Source of the DNA: Rhodospirillaceae bacterium
GTDB taxonomy: Bacteria; Pseudomonadota; Alphaproteobacteria; Kiloniellales; DSM-21159
NCBI GenBank assembly: GCA_006969625.1
Contig: CP030885.1
Location: forward strand, 310,001-374,000
Length of the DNA: 64,000 bases
Direction of reading: 5' to 3'
Shown here: in pieces, positions 8,650 to 18,550 of the stretch
Position numbering within the stretch: the first letter of the stretch is position 1
Layout of the letters: every line of letters starts with the position of its first letter
Program-made: the position numbers and the translations under genes
The notes under the pieces: generated by a model
Databases searched by the model: none
The model's input: only the letters and a program-made list of their open reading frames with translations
What the model was told of the DNA's origin: nothing

Positions 8650-9690
8650 TCAGAGAAGGGCGTGCGCCCTTTCCAGCGTCTGGGCAACGGCCGGCGCGCG
8701 CTTCAGGCTGCTCTCGATCGGCTGGCGCCATTTCGGCCCCTGCTCCAGCGCTTCCTCGTAAGCCTGCAGCAGGTCGGCGGGACGGTCCTCCGCCAGGACG
8801 CGGGCCAGGAACTCCGCCTGCAGCAGGTCCTTGCGCGCCTTCTGGCGCTCCGGGCCCTGGCGGCGGTCGGCAACGATCAGCTTGTGGATGGCGAAGCGCT
8901 CGGGCCGAGGGATGTGAACAAGGATTCCCTGCCGATATGCCGCCGCCACCTTGATCGGTTCGGCGATCAGGTAGTTCAGATGATGCAACGCCTGTGCTTG
9001 CACCTGCAGAGCCGGCAGGTCGACGAGGCCTTCGCGCGTCTCGAAGGAGGCCGTCAAGAATTCCACATAGATCTCGCCGCTCGTCTGCCGCCATTTCCAA
9101 ACCTTATGCCCGTCGAGACTGGGCACGCCCTCGAAGTCGAAGTCATGCAGAACTTGAGCAAGGCTGGGTTCGGTGGCATCGCCCAGCGCCATCGAGAGTT
9201 TGGTGAAGCTTGCCACGTCGATATCGGCGGTCATTGCCGTCTCATCGTCCGGTAGCCGGACGCCGAGCTCGCCCTCGTAAAGGCGAAAGGCCTGCGTTCC
9301 TACCAGCTCGCCGCCAAGACGGAACATCCCGGTTTTGGCCAAAGCGCCAAGCAGCTTTCCAGTCGGCGCATCGAGGCGGTTCAGGCCTTCTTCTCTGAGC
9401 AGGCGAACAATTGTGGCGCGGGTGCGCGCCCGCCCGTCCCGGTTCGCCTTCAACCTCTCGTGATACTTGAGACGGAATCGCAAATCGTCGGAATCTTCGC
9501 CGATGTACCGTTCCTTGACGGCGTCCCCGATGCGGTAGCGATCATACCAATAGATCCGGGTCTTGCCGTTCGATTGGCGCTCGCGCTTTGTGGGGGTCCC
9601 AACGATATCCGAGACCTCGTCGTCCTTCAGGAGTTGGAGGAGGTCTAGGTAGGCGGACTGTGCCCGCTGAGAGTGGTAGCGAATATCCAT
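8650..9690 (-). CDS. Nucleotidyltransferase-fold protein, GSU2403-like
   Basis: 346 residues from ATG 9690. The middle shows nucleotidyltransferase-fold signatures: [18 protein letters not shown], followed by an acidic DxD in TADIDVASF that would bind metal. The overall layout resembles the GSU2403/PF12281 family of uncharacterised nucleotidyltransferase-fold proteins, by recollection and not by search. Such proteins are related in fold to AbiEii-type toxins, but activity is unknown. An upstream GTG at 9762 in the same frame would add 24 residues translated from the palindromic region and is less likely. The gene is convergent with purH and is preceded by two palindromes, the nearer one touching its start codon. 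No antitoxin-like partner gene is adjacent. Confidence 0.65.
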   Translation of the reverse strand: MDIRYHSQRAQSAYLDLLQLLKDDEVSDIVGTPTKRERQSNGKTRIYWYDRYRIGDAVKERYIGEDSDDLRFRLKYHERLKANRDGRARTRATIVRLLREEGLNRLDAPTGKLLGALAKTGMFRLGGELVGTQAFRLYEGELGVRLPDDETAMTADIDVASFTKLSMALGDATEPSLAQVLHDFDFEGVPSLDGHKVWKWRQTSGEIYVEFLTASFETREGLVDLPALQVQAQALHHLNYLIAEPIKVAAAYRQGILVHIPRPERFAIHKLIVADRRQGPERQKARKDLLQAEFLARVLAEDRPADLLQAYEEALEQGPKWRQPIESSLKRAPAVAQTLERAHALL

Positions 9691-9717
9691 ACCACACAAA
9701 AGTATTTTTGTGTGGTA
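9690..9717. promoter_or_regulatory. Palindromic operator candidate 1
   Basis: A 28-base near-perfect inverted repeat, TACCACACAAAA with TTTTGTGTGGTA around a short AT centre. It abuts the ATG of the nucleotidyltransferase-like gene on the minus strand. Its half-site CCACACAAA is the same as in a second palindrome at 9735-9760, so one dimeric repressor could bind both. Position at the start codon implies tight repression of transcription or translation. Confidence 0.75.
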
Positions 9718-9734
9718 GCCCGCGCAAGAGGTTT

Positions 9735-9760
9735 GCCACACAAAGAATAATTTGTGTGGC
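9735..9760. promoter_or_regulatory. Palindromic operator candidate 2
   Basis: GCCACACAAA and TTTGTGTGGC form perfect ten-base arms around GAATAA. The centre lies 44 bases (about four helical turns) from that of the first palindrome at 9690-9717, on the upstream side of the same minus-strand gene. AT-rich islands in a 70% GC region are consistent with a regulated promoter. Confidence 0.75.
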
Positions 9761-9827
9761 ACAAGACGGTAAACCGTGCGAGCTCACAGCCACTCGATGA
9801 GAAACCGCCGCGCGCCGCCTCCGCCCC

Positions 9828-11324
<1,497 letters not shown>

Positions 11325-11370
11325 CCCGGTCATCTCCCTGGAAGCCTCTTGCTTGCCGGCACCTTAGCCT

Positions 11371-11769
11371 ATGCCGGCGGACGAACGGAACGCCGCGGAC
11401 CGCATGGACGACCTGACCAGCCTGGGACTGAAGCTGGAGCTGCGCCGCCTGCTGACCGAGGCGGCGCGTGCCCGCACCACCCGGCGCTATGCCGAGCTGG
11501 CCGAGGCCGTCGGGGTGCCGCCGCCGCACAGCATCCACAAGACGACGATGCTGCTGGAGGAGCTGATGCGTGAGGACCACGCCGCCGGCCGTCCGCTGCT
11601 GGCCGCGCTCGCCGTCTCCAAGCTGGGCGACACGCCGGCGCCCGGCTTCTTCCATCTGCTCGCCGAGCTCGGGCGCTACGCGGGACCCGACCGCGGGCCT
11701 GAGGCTCAGGCGGCGCACCGCGCCGAGCTGGCGGCGGCCTGGGACTGGTGGGGCCGCGGCGACCGCTGA
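11371..11769 (+). CDS. Conserved hypothetical protein
   Basis: 132 residues, soluble and helical. I recognise no family. The centre, RYAELAEAVGVPPPHSIHKTTMLLEELM, reads like a small winged-helix or helix-turn-helix core, followed by LAVSKLGDTPAPGFFHLLAELGRY. An alternative start is ATG 11404 (MDDLTSLG); neither has a good ribosome binding site. It is divergent from mmsA with 46 bases between the starts, and is followed after 77 bases by the mla-like operon. Role unknown; a DNA-binding role is only a guess. Confidence 0.6.
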   Translation: MPADERNAADRMDDLTSLGLKLELRRLLTEAARARTTRRYAELAEAVGVPPPHSIHKTTMLLEELMREDHAAGRPLLAALAVSKLGDTPAPGFFHLLAELGRYAGPDRGPEAQAAHRAELAAAWDWWGRGDR

Positions 11770-11846
11770 CTCCGCGTAAACCTTGGCCCGCGTGCGGCCT
11801 GCATGCTTAAACTCGCGCAGTTCCGCATGGCGCCGGCTGGAGTCGC

Positions 11847-13010
11847 ATGTCGTCCACCGCAACCGAAACGGTCCGCCCGGCAGCGCCCTCTGCGGCGCGG
11901 CTGGAGGTCGGCCGCGAGGGCGAGCTGCTGCGCCTGCGCCTGTCCGGCGCCTGGGTGACCCGCACGGTCGGCGCGCAGGACGCGGCGCTGCACGCGCTCG
12001 AGGCCGGCGGCGCGACGCGGGTCGAGCTCGACCTCTCCGCCGTCGAGGCGCTGGACACCGCCGGCGCCTGGCTGGTCGACCGCACGCTCGGCGAGCTGCG
12101 CCGGCGCGGCCTGCAGGTCGAGGTGACGGGGGCCGCGCCGGAACGCCAGGCCCTCCTCGACAAGGTGGAGCGGCGCCGTGCCGCGCCGCCGCCGCCCAAG
12201 CGCGCGAGCAGCCTGCTCGGCCTGCTCGAGGAACTGGGGCGCGGCGCCGCCGACGTCGGCGCCACCGCCAAGGAACTGACCGCCTTCCTGGGACAGACGG
12301 TGCTGGCGCTCGCGCGCACCGCGGTGCGCCCGGCGCGTCTGCGCGGCATCTCGCTGGTCTACCACCTGGAGAAGGTGGGGCTGGACGCGCTGCCGATCGT
12401 CGGCCTGCTCGCCTTCCTGATCGGCGTCGTGCTGGCCTACCAGGGTTCCGACCAGCTCGCGCGCTTCGGGGCGGAGATCTTCACGGTCAACCTGGTCGGC
12501 GTGGCGGTGCTGCGCGAGATGGGCGTGCTGATCACCGCGATCATCGTCGCCGGCCGCTCGGGCAGCGCCTTCACCGCGCAGATCGGTACCATGAAGGTCA
12601 ACCAGGAGGTCGACGCCATGTACACCATCGGGCTCGACCCGGTGGACGTGCTGGTGCTGCCGCGCCTGCTGGCGCTGCTGATCGCCCTGCCGCTGCTGAC
12701 CTTCTACGCCAACGTCATGGGGCTGCTCGGCGGCGCGGTGATGGCCACCGTGGTCCTCGACATCGATCTGTTGAGCTTCGTGCGCCAGCTCCGCGACGCG
12801 GTCGAGCTGATGACCTTCTGGGTGGGCATGATCAAGGCGCCGGTCTTCGCCTTCGTCATCGCCCTGATCGGCTGCTACGAGGGACTGAAGGTCTCCTCCA
12901 ACGCCGAGAGCGTCGGCCTGCGCACCACCCGCGCGGTGGTCGAGGCGATCTTCCTGGTGATCGTGCTCGACGCGCTCTTCTCCATCTTCTACTCGGTGAT
13001 CGGCGTATGA
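11847..13010 (+). CDS. mlaE: MlaE-family ABC permease with N-terminal STAS-like domain
   Basis: 387 residues. Residues ~17-105 form a STAS-like domain (RLSGAWVTRTVG, LDLSAVEALDTAGAWLVD). Residues ~130-387 form the MlaE/YrbE permease with five or six hydrophobic segments and the family motif AGRSGSAFTAQIGTMKVNQE. Mla-type importers move phospholipids or related lipids between outer and inner membranes and maintain outer-membrane asymmetry. Alphaproteobacterial members often carry the fused STAS domain, whereas E. coli has a separate MlaB. The stop overlaps the start of the ATPase gene (ATGA). The four-gene order permease, ATPase, MCE protein, lipoprotein supports the call. The exact substrate is not shown. 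Confidence 0.9.
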   Translation: MSSTATETVRPAAPSAARLEVGREGELLRLRLSGAWVTRTVGAQDAALHALEAGGATRVELDLSAVEALDTAGAWLVDRTLGELRRRGLQVEVTGAAPERQALLDKVERRRAAPPPPKRASSLLGLLEELGRGAADVGATAKELTAFLGQTVLALARTAVRPARLRGISLVYHLEKVGLDALPIVGLLAFLIGVVLAYQGSDQLARFGAEIFTVNLVGVAVLREMGVLITAIIVAGRSGSAFTAQIGTMKVNQEVDAMYTIGLDPVDVLVLPRLLALLIALPLLTFYANVMGLLGGAVMATVVLDIDLLSFVRQLRDAVELMTFWVGMIKAPVFAFVIALIGCYEGLKVSSNAESVGLRTTRAVVEAIFLVIVLDALFSIFYSVIGV

Positions 13011-13879
13011 GCCCGGTCGACGGCAACGGCGCCGGCGGCGGCGAGGACCTGGTGATCCGGGTGCAGGGGCTGCGCACCCAGTTCGGCCGCCACGTGGTGC
13101 ACGACAATCTCGATTTCTCCGTCCGCCGCGGAGAGGTGATGGGGTTGGTCGGCGGCTCGGGTACCGGCAAGTCGGTGCTGCTGCGCAACATCGTCGGGCT
13201 GATGAGGCCGGCGGCCGGCACGATCGACATCCTCGGCGAGCGGATCGCCGCACCGGGCGGCGGCACGGCCGACATGGCGCTGCTCCGCAAGCGCTGGGGC
13301 ATGCTGTTTCAGGACGGCGCGCTCTTCTCTTCGCTGACGGTGGCCCAGAACATCGAGGTGCCGCTGGCCGAGCACACCGACCTGCCGCCGGCGCTGCGGC
13401 GCGAGATCTGCGAACTGAAGGTGGCGCTGGTCGGCCTGCCGCCCGAGGCGGCGCACAAGGTCCCGAGCGAGTTGTCCGGCGGCATGCGCAAGCGCGCCGG
13501 CCTGGCGCGGGCGCTGGCGCTGGATCCGGAGATCCTGTTCCTGGACGAGCCGACGGCCGGACTCGACCCGATCGGCGCGCACCAGTTCGATGCCCTGCTC
13601 CGCGACCTGCAGTCGGCGCTGCTGCTGACCGTCGTCATGGTCACCCACGACCTGGACAGCCTATACGCGGTCTGCGACAGGGTTTCCGTGCTGGTCGACA
13701 AGCGTGTTAAGGTCGGCACCATCGCGGAGTTGGAGCGCGAGCCCGACCCCTGGATCCAGGATTACTTCCTCGGTCCGCGCGGGCGCGCGGCGGCCTCGGC
13801 GAAGGATGCCTTGCGGGGGGGCACTTCCGGCGCGCACTCCGGCACGGGGGACGCGCCACAGGATACGATGCAGGGCTGA
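13007..13879 (+). CDS. mlaF: MlaF-family ABC transporter ATP-binding protein
   Basis: 290 residues starting at ATG 13007, overlapping the permease stop by four bases. Walker A is GGSGTGKSVL, the signature is LSGGMRKRAGLARAL, and Walker B is ILFLDEPTAGLDP. The signature with MRKR is characteristic of the Mla/Ttg2A branch. It powers the permease encoded upstream. The C-terminus carries an extra ~35-residue Gly/Ala/Ser tail beyond the usual DYFLGPRG end. Tightly coupled translation with its neighbours is implied by the overlaps. Confidence 0.93.
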   Translation: MSPVDGNGAGGGEDLVIRVQGLRTQFGRHVVHDNLDFSVRRGEVMGLVGGSGTGKSVLLRNIVGLMRPAAGTIDILGERIAAPGGGTADMALLRKRWGMLFQDGALFSSLTVAQNIEVPLAEHTDLPPALRREICELKVALVGLPPEAAHKVPSELSGGMRKRAGLARALALDPEILFLDEPTAGLDPIGAHQFDALLRDLQSALLLTVVMVTHDLDSLYAVCDRVSVLVDKRVKVGTIAELEREPDPWIQDYFLGPRGRAAASAKDALRGGTSGAHSGTGDAPQDTMQG

Positions 13880-14911
13880 ATGGAAACGCGCGCCAACTAC
13901 ATTCTCGTCGGCGGCTTCGTGCTTGCGCTGTTCCTCGGCGCCTTCGCCTTCGTCATCTGGCTGGCGAAGTTCCAGATCGACACCACTTTCGAGCGCTACG
14001 ACCTGCTCGTCTCCGGCTCGGTGACCGGGCTGGCGGTCGGCAGCCCTGTGCGCTACTCCGGCGTGCGCGTCGGCGAGGTGATCGATATCCGACTCGAGCC
14101 GGAGGACCCGGACACGGTGCGCGTCATGGTGCGGCTCGACGCCAGCGTGCCGGTCAAGCAGGACACCACCGCGAGCTTGGAGATGGAGGGCCTGACGGGG
14201 GGGCGCTACGTCCTGTTGGAGGGCGGTTCGCCGGAAGCGCCAATGCTGGCAGAGGTGGCGGCGGAGGAGCCGCCGGTGATCGTTACCCAGGCTTCGTCGC
14301 TGGAGCAGGTGCTGCAGGGCGTGCCGGACACTCTGACCGCCGTGCAGGCGACTTTGGCGCGGGTCAACCTGCTGCTCAGCGACCGCAATCTCGGCAGCGT
14401 CGAGGCGACGCTCGCCAACGTCGAGAGCCTGACCGCCATGCTGGCGGGCAAGGAGGGGGAGATCGACCGGATTCTGGCCGATACCTCGGGCACGCTGACC
14501 AACCTGAACGAGGCCAGCGCCGTCGCCGCCGACCTCGCCCGCGACGCGCGCGGCGAGTTCGGCGAGCTGACCGCCAAGACCAAGGACACCCTGAATGCCG
14601 TGCAGAGCCTGGCGCAGCGCCTGGAAGGCGAGGTGGACGCCTCCGGGACCGAGGTCACGGCGATGATCGGCGACCTGCGCGCCGCCGCCGGCTCGATCGA
14701 GGCCATGGCCGACGAGGTGCAGGCCCTGGTGGCCGAGAACCGCGAACCGATCCGCGACTTCACCGCCACCGGCCTGTACGAGCTCGCCAATCTGCTGACC
14801 GAGGCGCGCAGCCTGGTCACCAACCTGAACCGGGTCTCGCTGGAGGTGCAGCGCGACCCCGCCCGCTTCATCTTCGGAGACCAGCAAGAGGGTTATGAAG
14901 CCGCCCAGTAA
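13880..14911 (+). CDS. mlaD: MlaD-family MCE-domain lipid-binding protein
   Basis: 343 residues. One N-terminal membrane helix (YILVGGFVLALFLGAFAFVI) is followed by a single MCE domain at ~40-125 (SGSVTGLAVGSPVRYSGVRV, GGRYVLLEGG). A long helical C-terminal region follows. MCE proteins form hexameric rings in the periplasm that pass lipids to the permease. The ATG lies directly after the ATPase stop. The extended helical tail, longer than in E. coli MlaD (~180 residues), suggests a tunnel- or needle-like extension as in PqiB/YebT relatives; that is inference. Confidence 0.9.
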   Translation: METRANYILVGGFVLALFLGAFAFVIWLAKFQIDTTFERYDLLVSGSVTGLAVGSPVRYSGVRVGEVIDIRLEPEDPDTVRVMVRLDASVPVKQDTTASLEMEGLTGGRYVLLEGGSPEAPMLAEVAAEEPPVIVTQASSLEQVLQGVPDTLTAVQATLARVNLLLSDRNLGSVEATLANVESLTAMLAGKEGEIDRILADTSGTLTNLNEASAVAADLARDARGEFGELTAKTKDTLNAVQSLAQRLEGEVDASGTEVTAMIGDLRAAAGSIEAMADEVQALVAENREPIRDFTATGLYELANLLTEARSLVTNLNRVSLEVQRDPARFIFGDQQEGYEAAQ

Positions 14912-15569
14912 TCTCCCGCGCCGGCGGCTGCTGCTGGCCGCGGCGGCCGTCCCGCTGGCCGTCCCGCTGGCCGCCCTGGCGGGCTGCACGTCCCTGGTGC
15001 CGGGCCAGCGGCCGCCGCCGAACTTCTACCGGCTGACCCCGAAGAGCACCTTCGACCCGGATCTGCCGCGCGCCGACTGGCAGCTCATCCTGGAGCCGCC
15101 GGTGGCCAACGCGGCGCTGGATACGGTGCGCATCGCCCTGATGCGCCAGCCGATGGAGGTGGAGTACTACGCGCGCGCCAACTGGACCGACCAGGCGCCG
15201 GCGATGGTGCAGACCCTGATGATCGAGTCCTTCGAGAACTCCGACCGCATCGTCTCGATCGGCCGGGAATCCCTGGGCCTGCGCGCAGACTTCGTGCTGA
15301 AGAGCGAGCTGCGCGAGTTTCAGGCCGAATACTTGGGCGCCGGACCTCCTGAGGCGCACGTGACCGTCAACGTCAAACTCGTGAAGATGCCGCGCCGCGA
15401 GATCGTCGCCAACCAGAGCTTCACCTCGCGCGCCACGGCGCGCGCCGACACCCTGCCGGCGGTCGTCAACGCCTTCGACGACGCGCTCGGCAACTGCCTG
15501 CGCAAGCTGGTGGAGTGGACCCTGCGCACCGGCCAGGAGTTCTATGACCCGCCGCACTCGGGTGCCTGA
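14895..15569 (+). CDS. ABC-type transport auxiliary lipoprotein
   Basis: 224 residues. A twin-arginine-like RRRLLLAAAAV signal ends with the lipobox LAGC, so the mature protein is probably a lipid-anchored periplasmic or outer-membrane protein. The body resembles the ABC-type transport auxiliary lipoprotein family (PF03886, also seen as PqiC), for example YRLTP, VANAALDTVRIALM and YARANWTDQAPAMVQ. It overlaps the MCE gene by 17 bases. It takes the place of the missing mlaC/mlaA partners and probably links the MCE assembly to the outer membrane. Confidence 0.85.
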   Translation: MKPPSNLPRRRLLLAAAAVPLAVPLAALAGCTSLVPGQRPPPNFYRLTPKSTFDPDLPRADWQLILEPPVANAALDTVRIALMRQPMEVEYYARANWTDQAPAMVQTLMIESFENSDRIVSIGRESLGLRADFVLKSELREFQAEYLGAGPPEAHVTVNVKLVKMPRREIVANQSFTSRATARADTLPAVVNAFDDALGNCLRKLVEWTLRTGQEFYDPPHSGA

Positions 15570-15596
15570 GGCGAGCCCGCGCGTGTTCCGGCGCGC

Positions 15597-15992
15597 TTAG
15601 GCCGAGGCCGCAGGGTCGGCCGCCGTACGCTCTTGCTCCGCCAGCAGCAGGGCGAGGCACTGCAGGGCCCGCTCGATCTCGCTGGAGGCGGCCTCCAGCG
15701 CGATGCCGACCTCGCCGTGGCCATGCCGCACGCAGGTGCCCACCAGTTCGCCCGCCTGGCCGTGCAGCAGGCGCACGCGCCCGCCCAGCGGCGGCGGCGC
15801 TGCCGCGTCGAGGGCGATGCGCAGGCCGCTGCGCGAGACGTCGCAGACGCGCGCGGGGCGCTGCCCCTCGGCGGTTTCGACCAGGACGCTCACGCCGTCG
15901 GCCGGCACCCGCAGGGAGCCGCGGCGCTCGGGGCCGGGCGCCGCGGCCGTCCCGGAAGGCGCGACGCCGTCCAGTCGCTCGCCCTGCGCCAT
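15597..15992 (-). CDS. PilZ-domain protein
   Basis: 131 residues. The cyclic-di-GMP-binding signature is present: an arginine-rich RRGSLR near residue 24, and DVSRSGLRI some 26 residues later, corresponding to RxxxR and (D/N)xSxxG. The rest is a compact beta barrel plus a C-terminal helix. Start ATG 15992 has GGAGGAG upstream. It is convergent with the mla-like operon and divergent from the mgtC-like gene. It would act as a small c-di-GMP effector; its target cannot be read from the sequence. Confidence 0.85.
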   Translation of the reverse strand: MAQGERLDGVAPSGTAAAPGPERRGSLRVPADGVSVLVETAEGQRPARVCDVSRSGLRIALDAAAPPPLGGRVRLLHGQAGELVGTCVRHGHGEVGIALEAASSEIERALQCLALLLAEQERTAADPAASA

Positions 15993-16173
15993 GGCCCCTC
16001 TCCTCCATACGTCCGTGTGATTGGCGCAATCCTGAGCGACCGAAGTTAGGGATCGGTAAACTTTAGGCGGCTTTCGCAGCGATCTCGGCGATTCGTGTTG
16101 GCCGATGCGTCGTTCCCGGCAGGCTGCGCCGCCGCGGGGAACCCCGTGGCCTGCGCCGGGCGTTCCTTGGCGT

Positions 16174-16692
16174 ATGTTCGAAGAGATCGCCAAGAGCTGG
16201 GGCGGCGGAGAGGCGACCCTGACGACCGCCCAACTCGTCGTGCGCTTGCTGGCCGCCGTCGCCTGCGGGGCGGCGATCGGTTTGGAGCGGGAGGCACACC
16301 ACAAGCCGGCCGGGTTGCGGACCCTGATCCTGGTGAGCCTGTCGGCTTGCGCCTTTACGGTTCTGGCGCTGGAACTCGCGGGCCTGTCGACCGGCATCGC
16401 CTCGGCCGCGCGGCCCGATCCGGTGCGCGTCGTCGAGGCGGTGATCACCGGCGTCGCCTTCCTTGGCGCCGGAAGCATCATTCGCGCCGGCGGCGAAGTG
16501 CAGGGCGTGACGACCGGGGCGACGATCTGGCTCGTCGGCGCGCTCGGCACGGCCTGCGGCGCCGGACTGCTGCGGATCGCGCTGGCGGCGACCATTCTGT
16601 CGCTCTTCGTGCTGATTGTCTTGCGCTGGGGCGAGATTTGGGCGCTCGGTCGCCGCAAGCGGAATCAGGCGGCCGACAGCCGCCGCAAGTAG
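16174..16692 (+). CDS. MgtC/SapB family membrane protein
   Basis: 172 residues with four to five hydrophobic helices. Family motifs: AAIGLEREAHHKPAGLRTLI near the N-terminus and GVAFLGAGSIIR followed by GVTTGATIWLVGALG. MgtC-like proteins are inner-membrane proteins linked to magnesium limitation, membrane potential and intracellular survival in some pathogens. This is the short form without the C-terminal ACT-like domain. ATG 16174 is preferred over the upstream in-frame start at 16105 because the added residues are non-hydrophobic and low-complexity. The 3' end overlaps the convergent small gene by 28 bases. Confidence 0.85.
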   Translation: MFEEIAKSWGGGEATLTTAQLVVRLLAAVACGAAIGLEREAHHKPAGLRTLILVSLSACAFTVLALELAGLSTGIASAARPDPVRVVEAVITGVAFLGAGSIIRAGGEVQGVTTGATIWLVGALGTACGAGLLRIALAATILSLFVLIVLRWGEIWALGRRKRNQAADSRRK

Positions 16693-16961
16693 GCCTCCAC
16701 TGCCGCGTCGCCGTCGAACAACAGAATCTCGGCCGCCGTCTTGCCATGGTCCGAGATCTCGAGCACCCAGCGGTCGGCTGGCCCCTCTTCCGTCGCATCG
16801 GCGCTGATGGTTATCGAGCGCGCGTTCAACCGGCCGAGCAGGCGGGGCGGCGTCGCAGCCGCCGGCAGGCTCGCACCGTCGAGCTCCAGGTCGGCCCACG
16901 GCAGATCGCGCAAGACCCCGTAGAGGCGCACCAGGGCGCTGGATGAGGTGCTACCGGACAT
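16665..16961 (-). CDS. Hypothetical protein
   Basis: 98 residues, unrecognised. It looks like a folded soluble protein: LYGVLRDLPWADLELDG, SITISADATEEGPADRWVLE, and a C-terminal LLFDGDAAVEAYLRRL. Codon use is like its neighbours, with GC-rich third positions. It is convergent with the mgtC-like gene and overlaps its last 28 bases. No partner or regulation is visible. Confidence 0.5.
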   Translation of the reverse strand: MSGSTSSSALVRLYGVLRDLPWADLELDGASLPAAATPPRLLGRLNARSITISADATEEGPADRWVLEISDHGKTAAEILLFDGDAAVEAYLRRLSAA

Positions 16962-17162
16962 GCATGCCGCCGCGCTTCGCTAAACCCTCACGTGCTACAC
17001 ACGCAAATATCCGGTTTTGCCAGGCGCACTGCAACCAAGCGGCGGTGGTGTCCCGGGGCAAGGTTTCGACTTGCATGGTAGCTGCCGACGATCCTCGGCG
17101 ACCCTGCCGAGGTCGGCACGGTCTCACCCGGAATCCGTTGGCAGATCGGACGAGCGGCGCGT

Positions 17163-17570
17163 TTACGCCGCCCCGCGCCCCCGCGGGCCATCCATCCAGG
17201 GTCCCGTCGGTGAGTGACCGGCGGGCGCGCGGGGCGGAGCGGAGCCGTCTCGAACGGTCTGTCCGGCCATGCGGTCGCGGACCTGCGCCAGGAGGCTGGC
17301 GCGGTCCCGAAATCGCCGGCCATCCAGGTCGCTCAGAGCTTCGAGCGTGGTGAAGAACTGCAGCCGGTCGCCCAGGCTCAGCGCGAGACCCACCGGCTCG
17401 CCACGCAGGCAGATCTCGTCGCACTCGACCGCATCGAAGCGGGTGTGGAGAGGGGAGGATACATCCGTCGGCGCCTCCCAGGCCTGGGCGCCATGCGCGC
17501 GCGGCGGGCGAACAGCGGGGCGCCAATACGGTCTAAGGGCTTGCGAACGGGTCTCCTCTCGTCGGCTCAT
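17163..17570 (-). CDS. Hypothetical protein next to a sigma factor
   Basis: 135 residues from ATG 17570, with GGAGC about eight bases upstream. The N-terminus is Arg-rich and probably disordered. The core, FDAVECDEICLRGEPVGLAL then GDRLQFFTTLEALSDLDGRR, reads as a conserved globular domain of about 70 residues, and the tail is Pro/Gly-rich. I do not recognise the family. It lies 146 bases downstream of the sigma factor gene on the same strand, so it may be co-transcribed. Confidence 0.5.
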   Translation of the reverse strand: MSRREETRSQALRPYWRPAVRPPRAHGAQAWEAPTDVSSPLHTRFDAVECDEICLRGEPVGLALSLGDRLQFFTTLEALSDLDGRRFRDRASLLAQVRDRMAGQTVRDGSAPPRAPAGHSPTGPWMDGPRGRGAA

Positions 17571-17716
17571 GGATGCGCTCCCTGGGGTCGGCCGGTCGAA
17601 CGCGGCATCGCGCCCGATCTCTGCTTGCGACTGACACAGGAAACGCCCGCGACACGGAGCTCGGTTCCACTGCCGCCGGTTGGAAGAATCGTCCGCACGT
17701 CCGTATGCGCGTGCGC

Positions 17717-18550
17717 CTACCAGTTCAGACCCCGGCGCAGCCGCTCGCGCGCCAACTGAATGCGCTTGCGCACGGCGGCGTTGGTCAGGTTCAGCTCGGC
17801 AGCGATCTCGTCGTACGACAAATTTTGGACGAAGCGCATGAGGAAGGGCCGGCGCAGGCTGGCGGGGAGCTGGACGACCTGGTCCTGAAGCTGGGCGATC
17901 TGTTCGCGGCCGAGCGCCAGTTCCTCGGGCGAGCGTTCGGTCGGGACCAAGGGCTGCTGATTCGACTCCAGCTCCTCTTCGCTCGGCTGCTCGCTGATCC
18001 AGCGCGCCTGCTTGCGCTGCATGCGGTAGACGTCCATGCAGGCGTTGTGCAGCAGGCGGGACAGCCAAGCGCGCTCGTTGACGATGCTGTCGGCATACTC
18101 GGCGAACTTTTGCGATGCCTTCAGCATGGCCGCCGAGAGCGCGTCCTCGGCATCGGCCATGTTGCCGGACATCAGCCGCAGGGACTGACGGCGCAGGTGC
18201 TCGCGGTGGGCCAGCCAGACCCGCCAGAAAGGATCGGCGGCCAGCGGCATGGCAGGCCGCCCCAGCGCCGCCGGGCCGGCGGTCCTGGGGCCTTCCGGAG
18301 GCAGCCGGCGCACCCGCGCATCGGCCGGGGCCGAGGAACCGTGTCCGGGCGTGTCGTTCAGCGCGCGCGCCTGCGGAACCGGAGCCGGCGGATTCTGCGC
18401 CTCGCTCGCCGGCGGGTGCCGTTCGACCGGCGGCCGGCCGCGCCGGGCGCCCAGGTCGACCAGGCGTTCGCGCGCTCGAGCCAATGCCGCTTCGCGAGCG
18501 CTGGCCGCGGCCGGACGCTCGCCGGTCTCCGACGCACGCTCCTCCGGCAT
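17717..18550 (-). CDS. RNA polymerase sigma-70 family factor
   Basis: 277 residues with GGGAGGG before ATG 18550. Residues 1-105 are a Pro/Ala/Arg-rich, probably disordered extension. Region 2 follows (~107-185: LRLMSGNMADAEDALSAAML, NERAWLSRLLHNACMDVYR), and region 4 at ~215-275 ends in a helix-turn-helix (LSYDEIAAELNLTNAAVRKR). Domains 2 and 4 without region 3 is the ECF-type layout. No anti-sigma factor gene is adjacent. The targets are unknown. An internal start at Met101 would remove the extension. Possible ties to the R-body array are discussed under findings. Confidence 0.85.
   Translation of the reverse strand: MPEERASETGERPAAASAREAALARARERLVDLGARRGRPPVERHPPASEAQNPPAPVPQARALNDTPGHGSSAPADARVRRLPPEGPRTAGPAALGRPAMPLAADPFWRVWLAHREHLRRQSLRLMSGNMADAEDALSAAMLKASQKFAEYADSIVNERAWLSRLLHNACMDVYRMQRKQARWISEQPSEEELESNQQPLVPTERSPEELALGREQIAQLQDQVVQLPASLRRPFLMRFVQNLSYDEIAAELNLTNAAVRKRIQLARERLRRGLNW

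Noticed and set aside
5766..8687. 973-codon open frame on the minus strand opposite purH and the Sel1 unit
   Set aside because: Low-complexity Arg/Gly/Ala translation, antisense to purH, which is certain; an artefact of high GC at third positions.
16951..17526. 191-codon minus-strand frame overlapping the small gene next to the sigma factor
   Set aside because: Composition is random and it overlaps, in another frame, the better-supported gene at 17163-17570.
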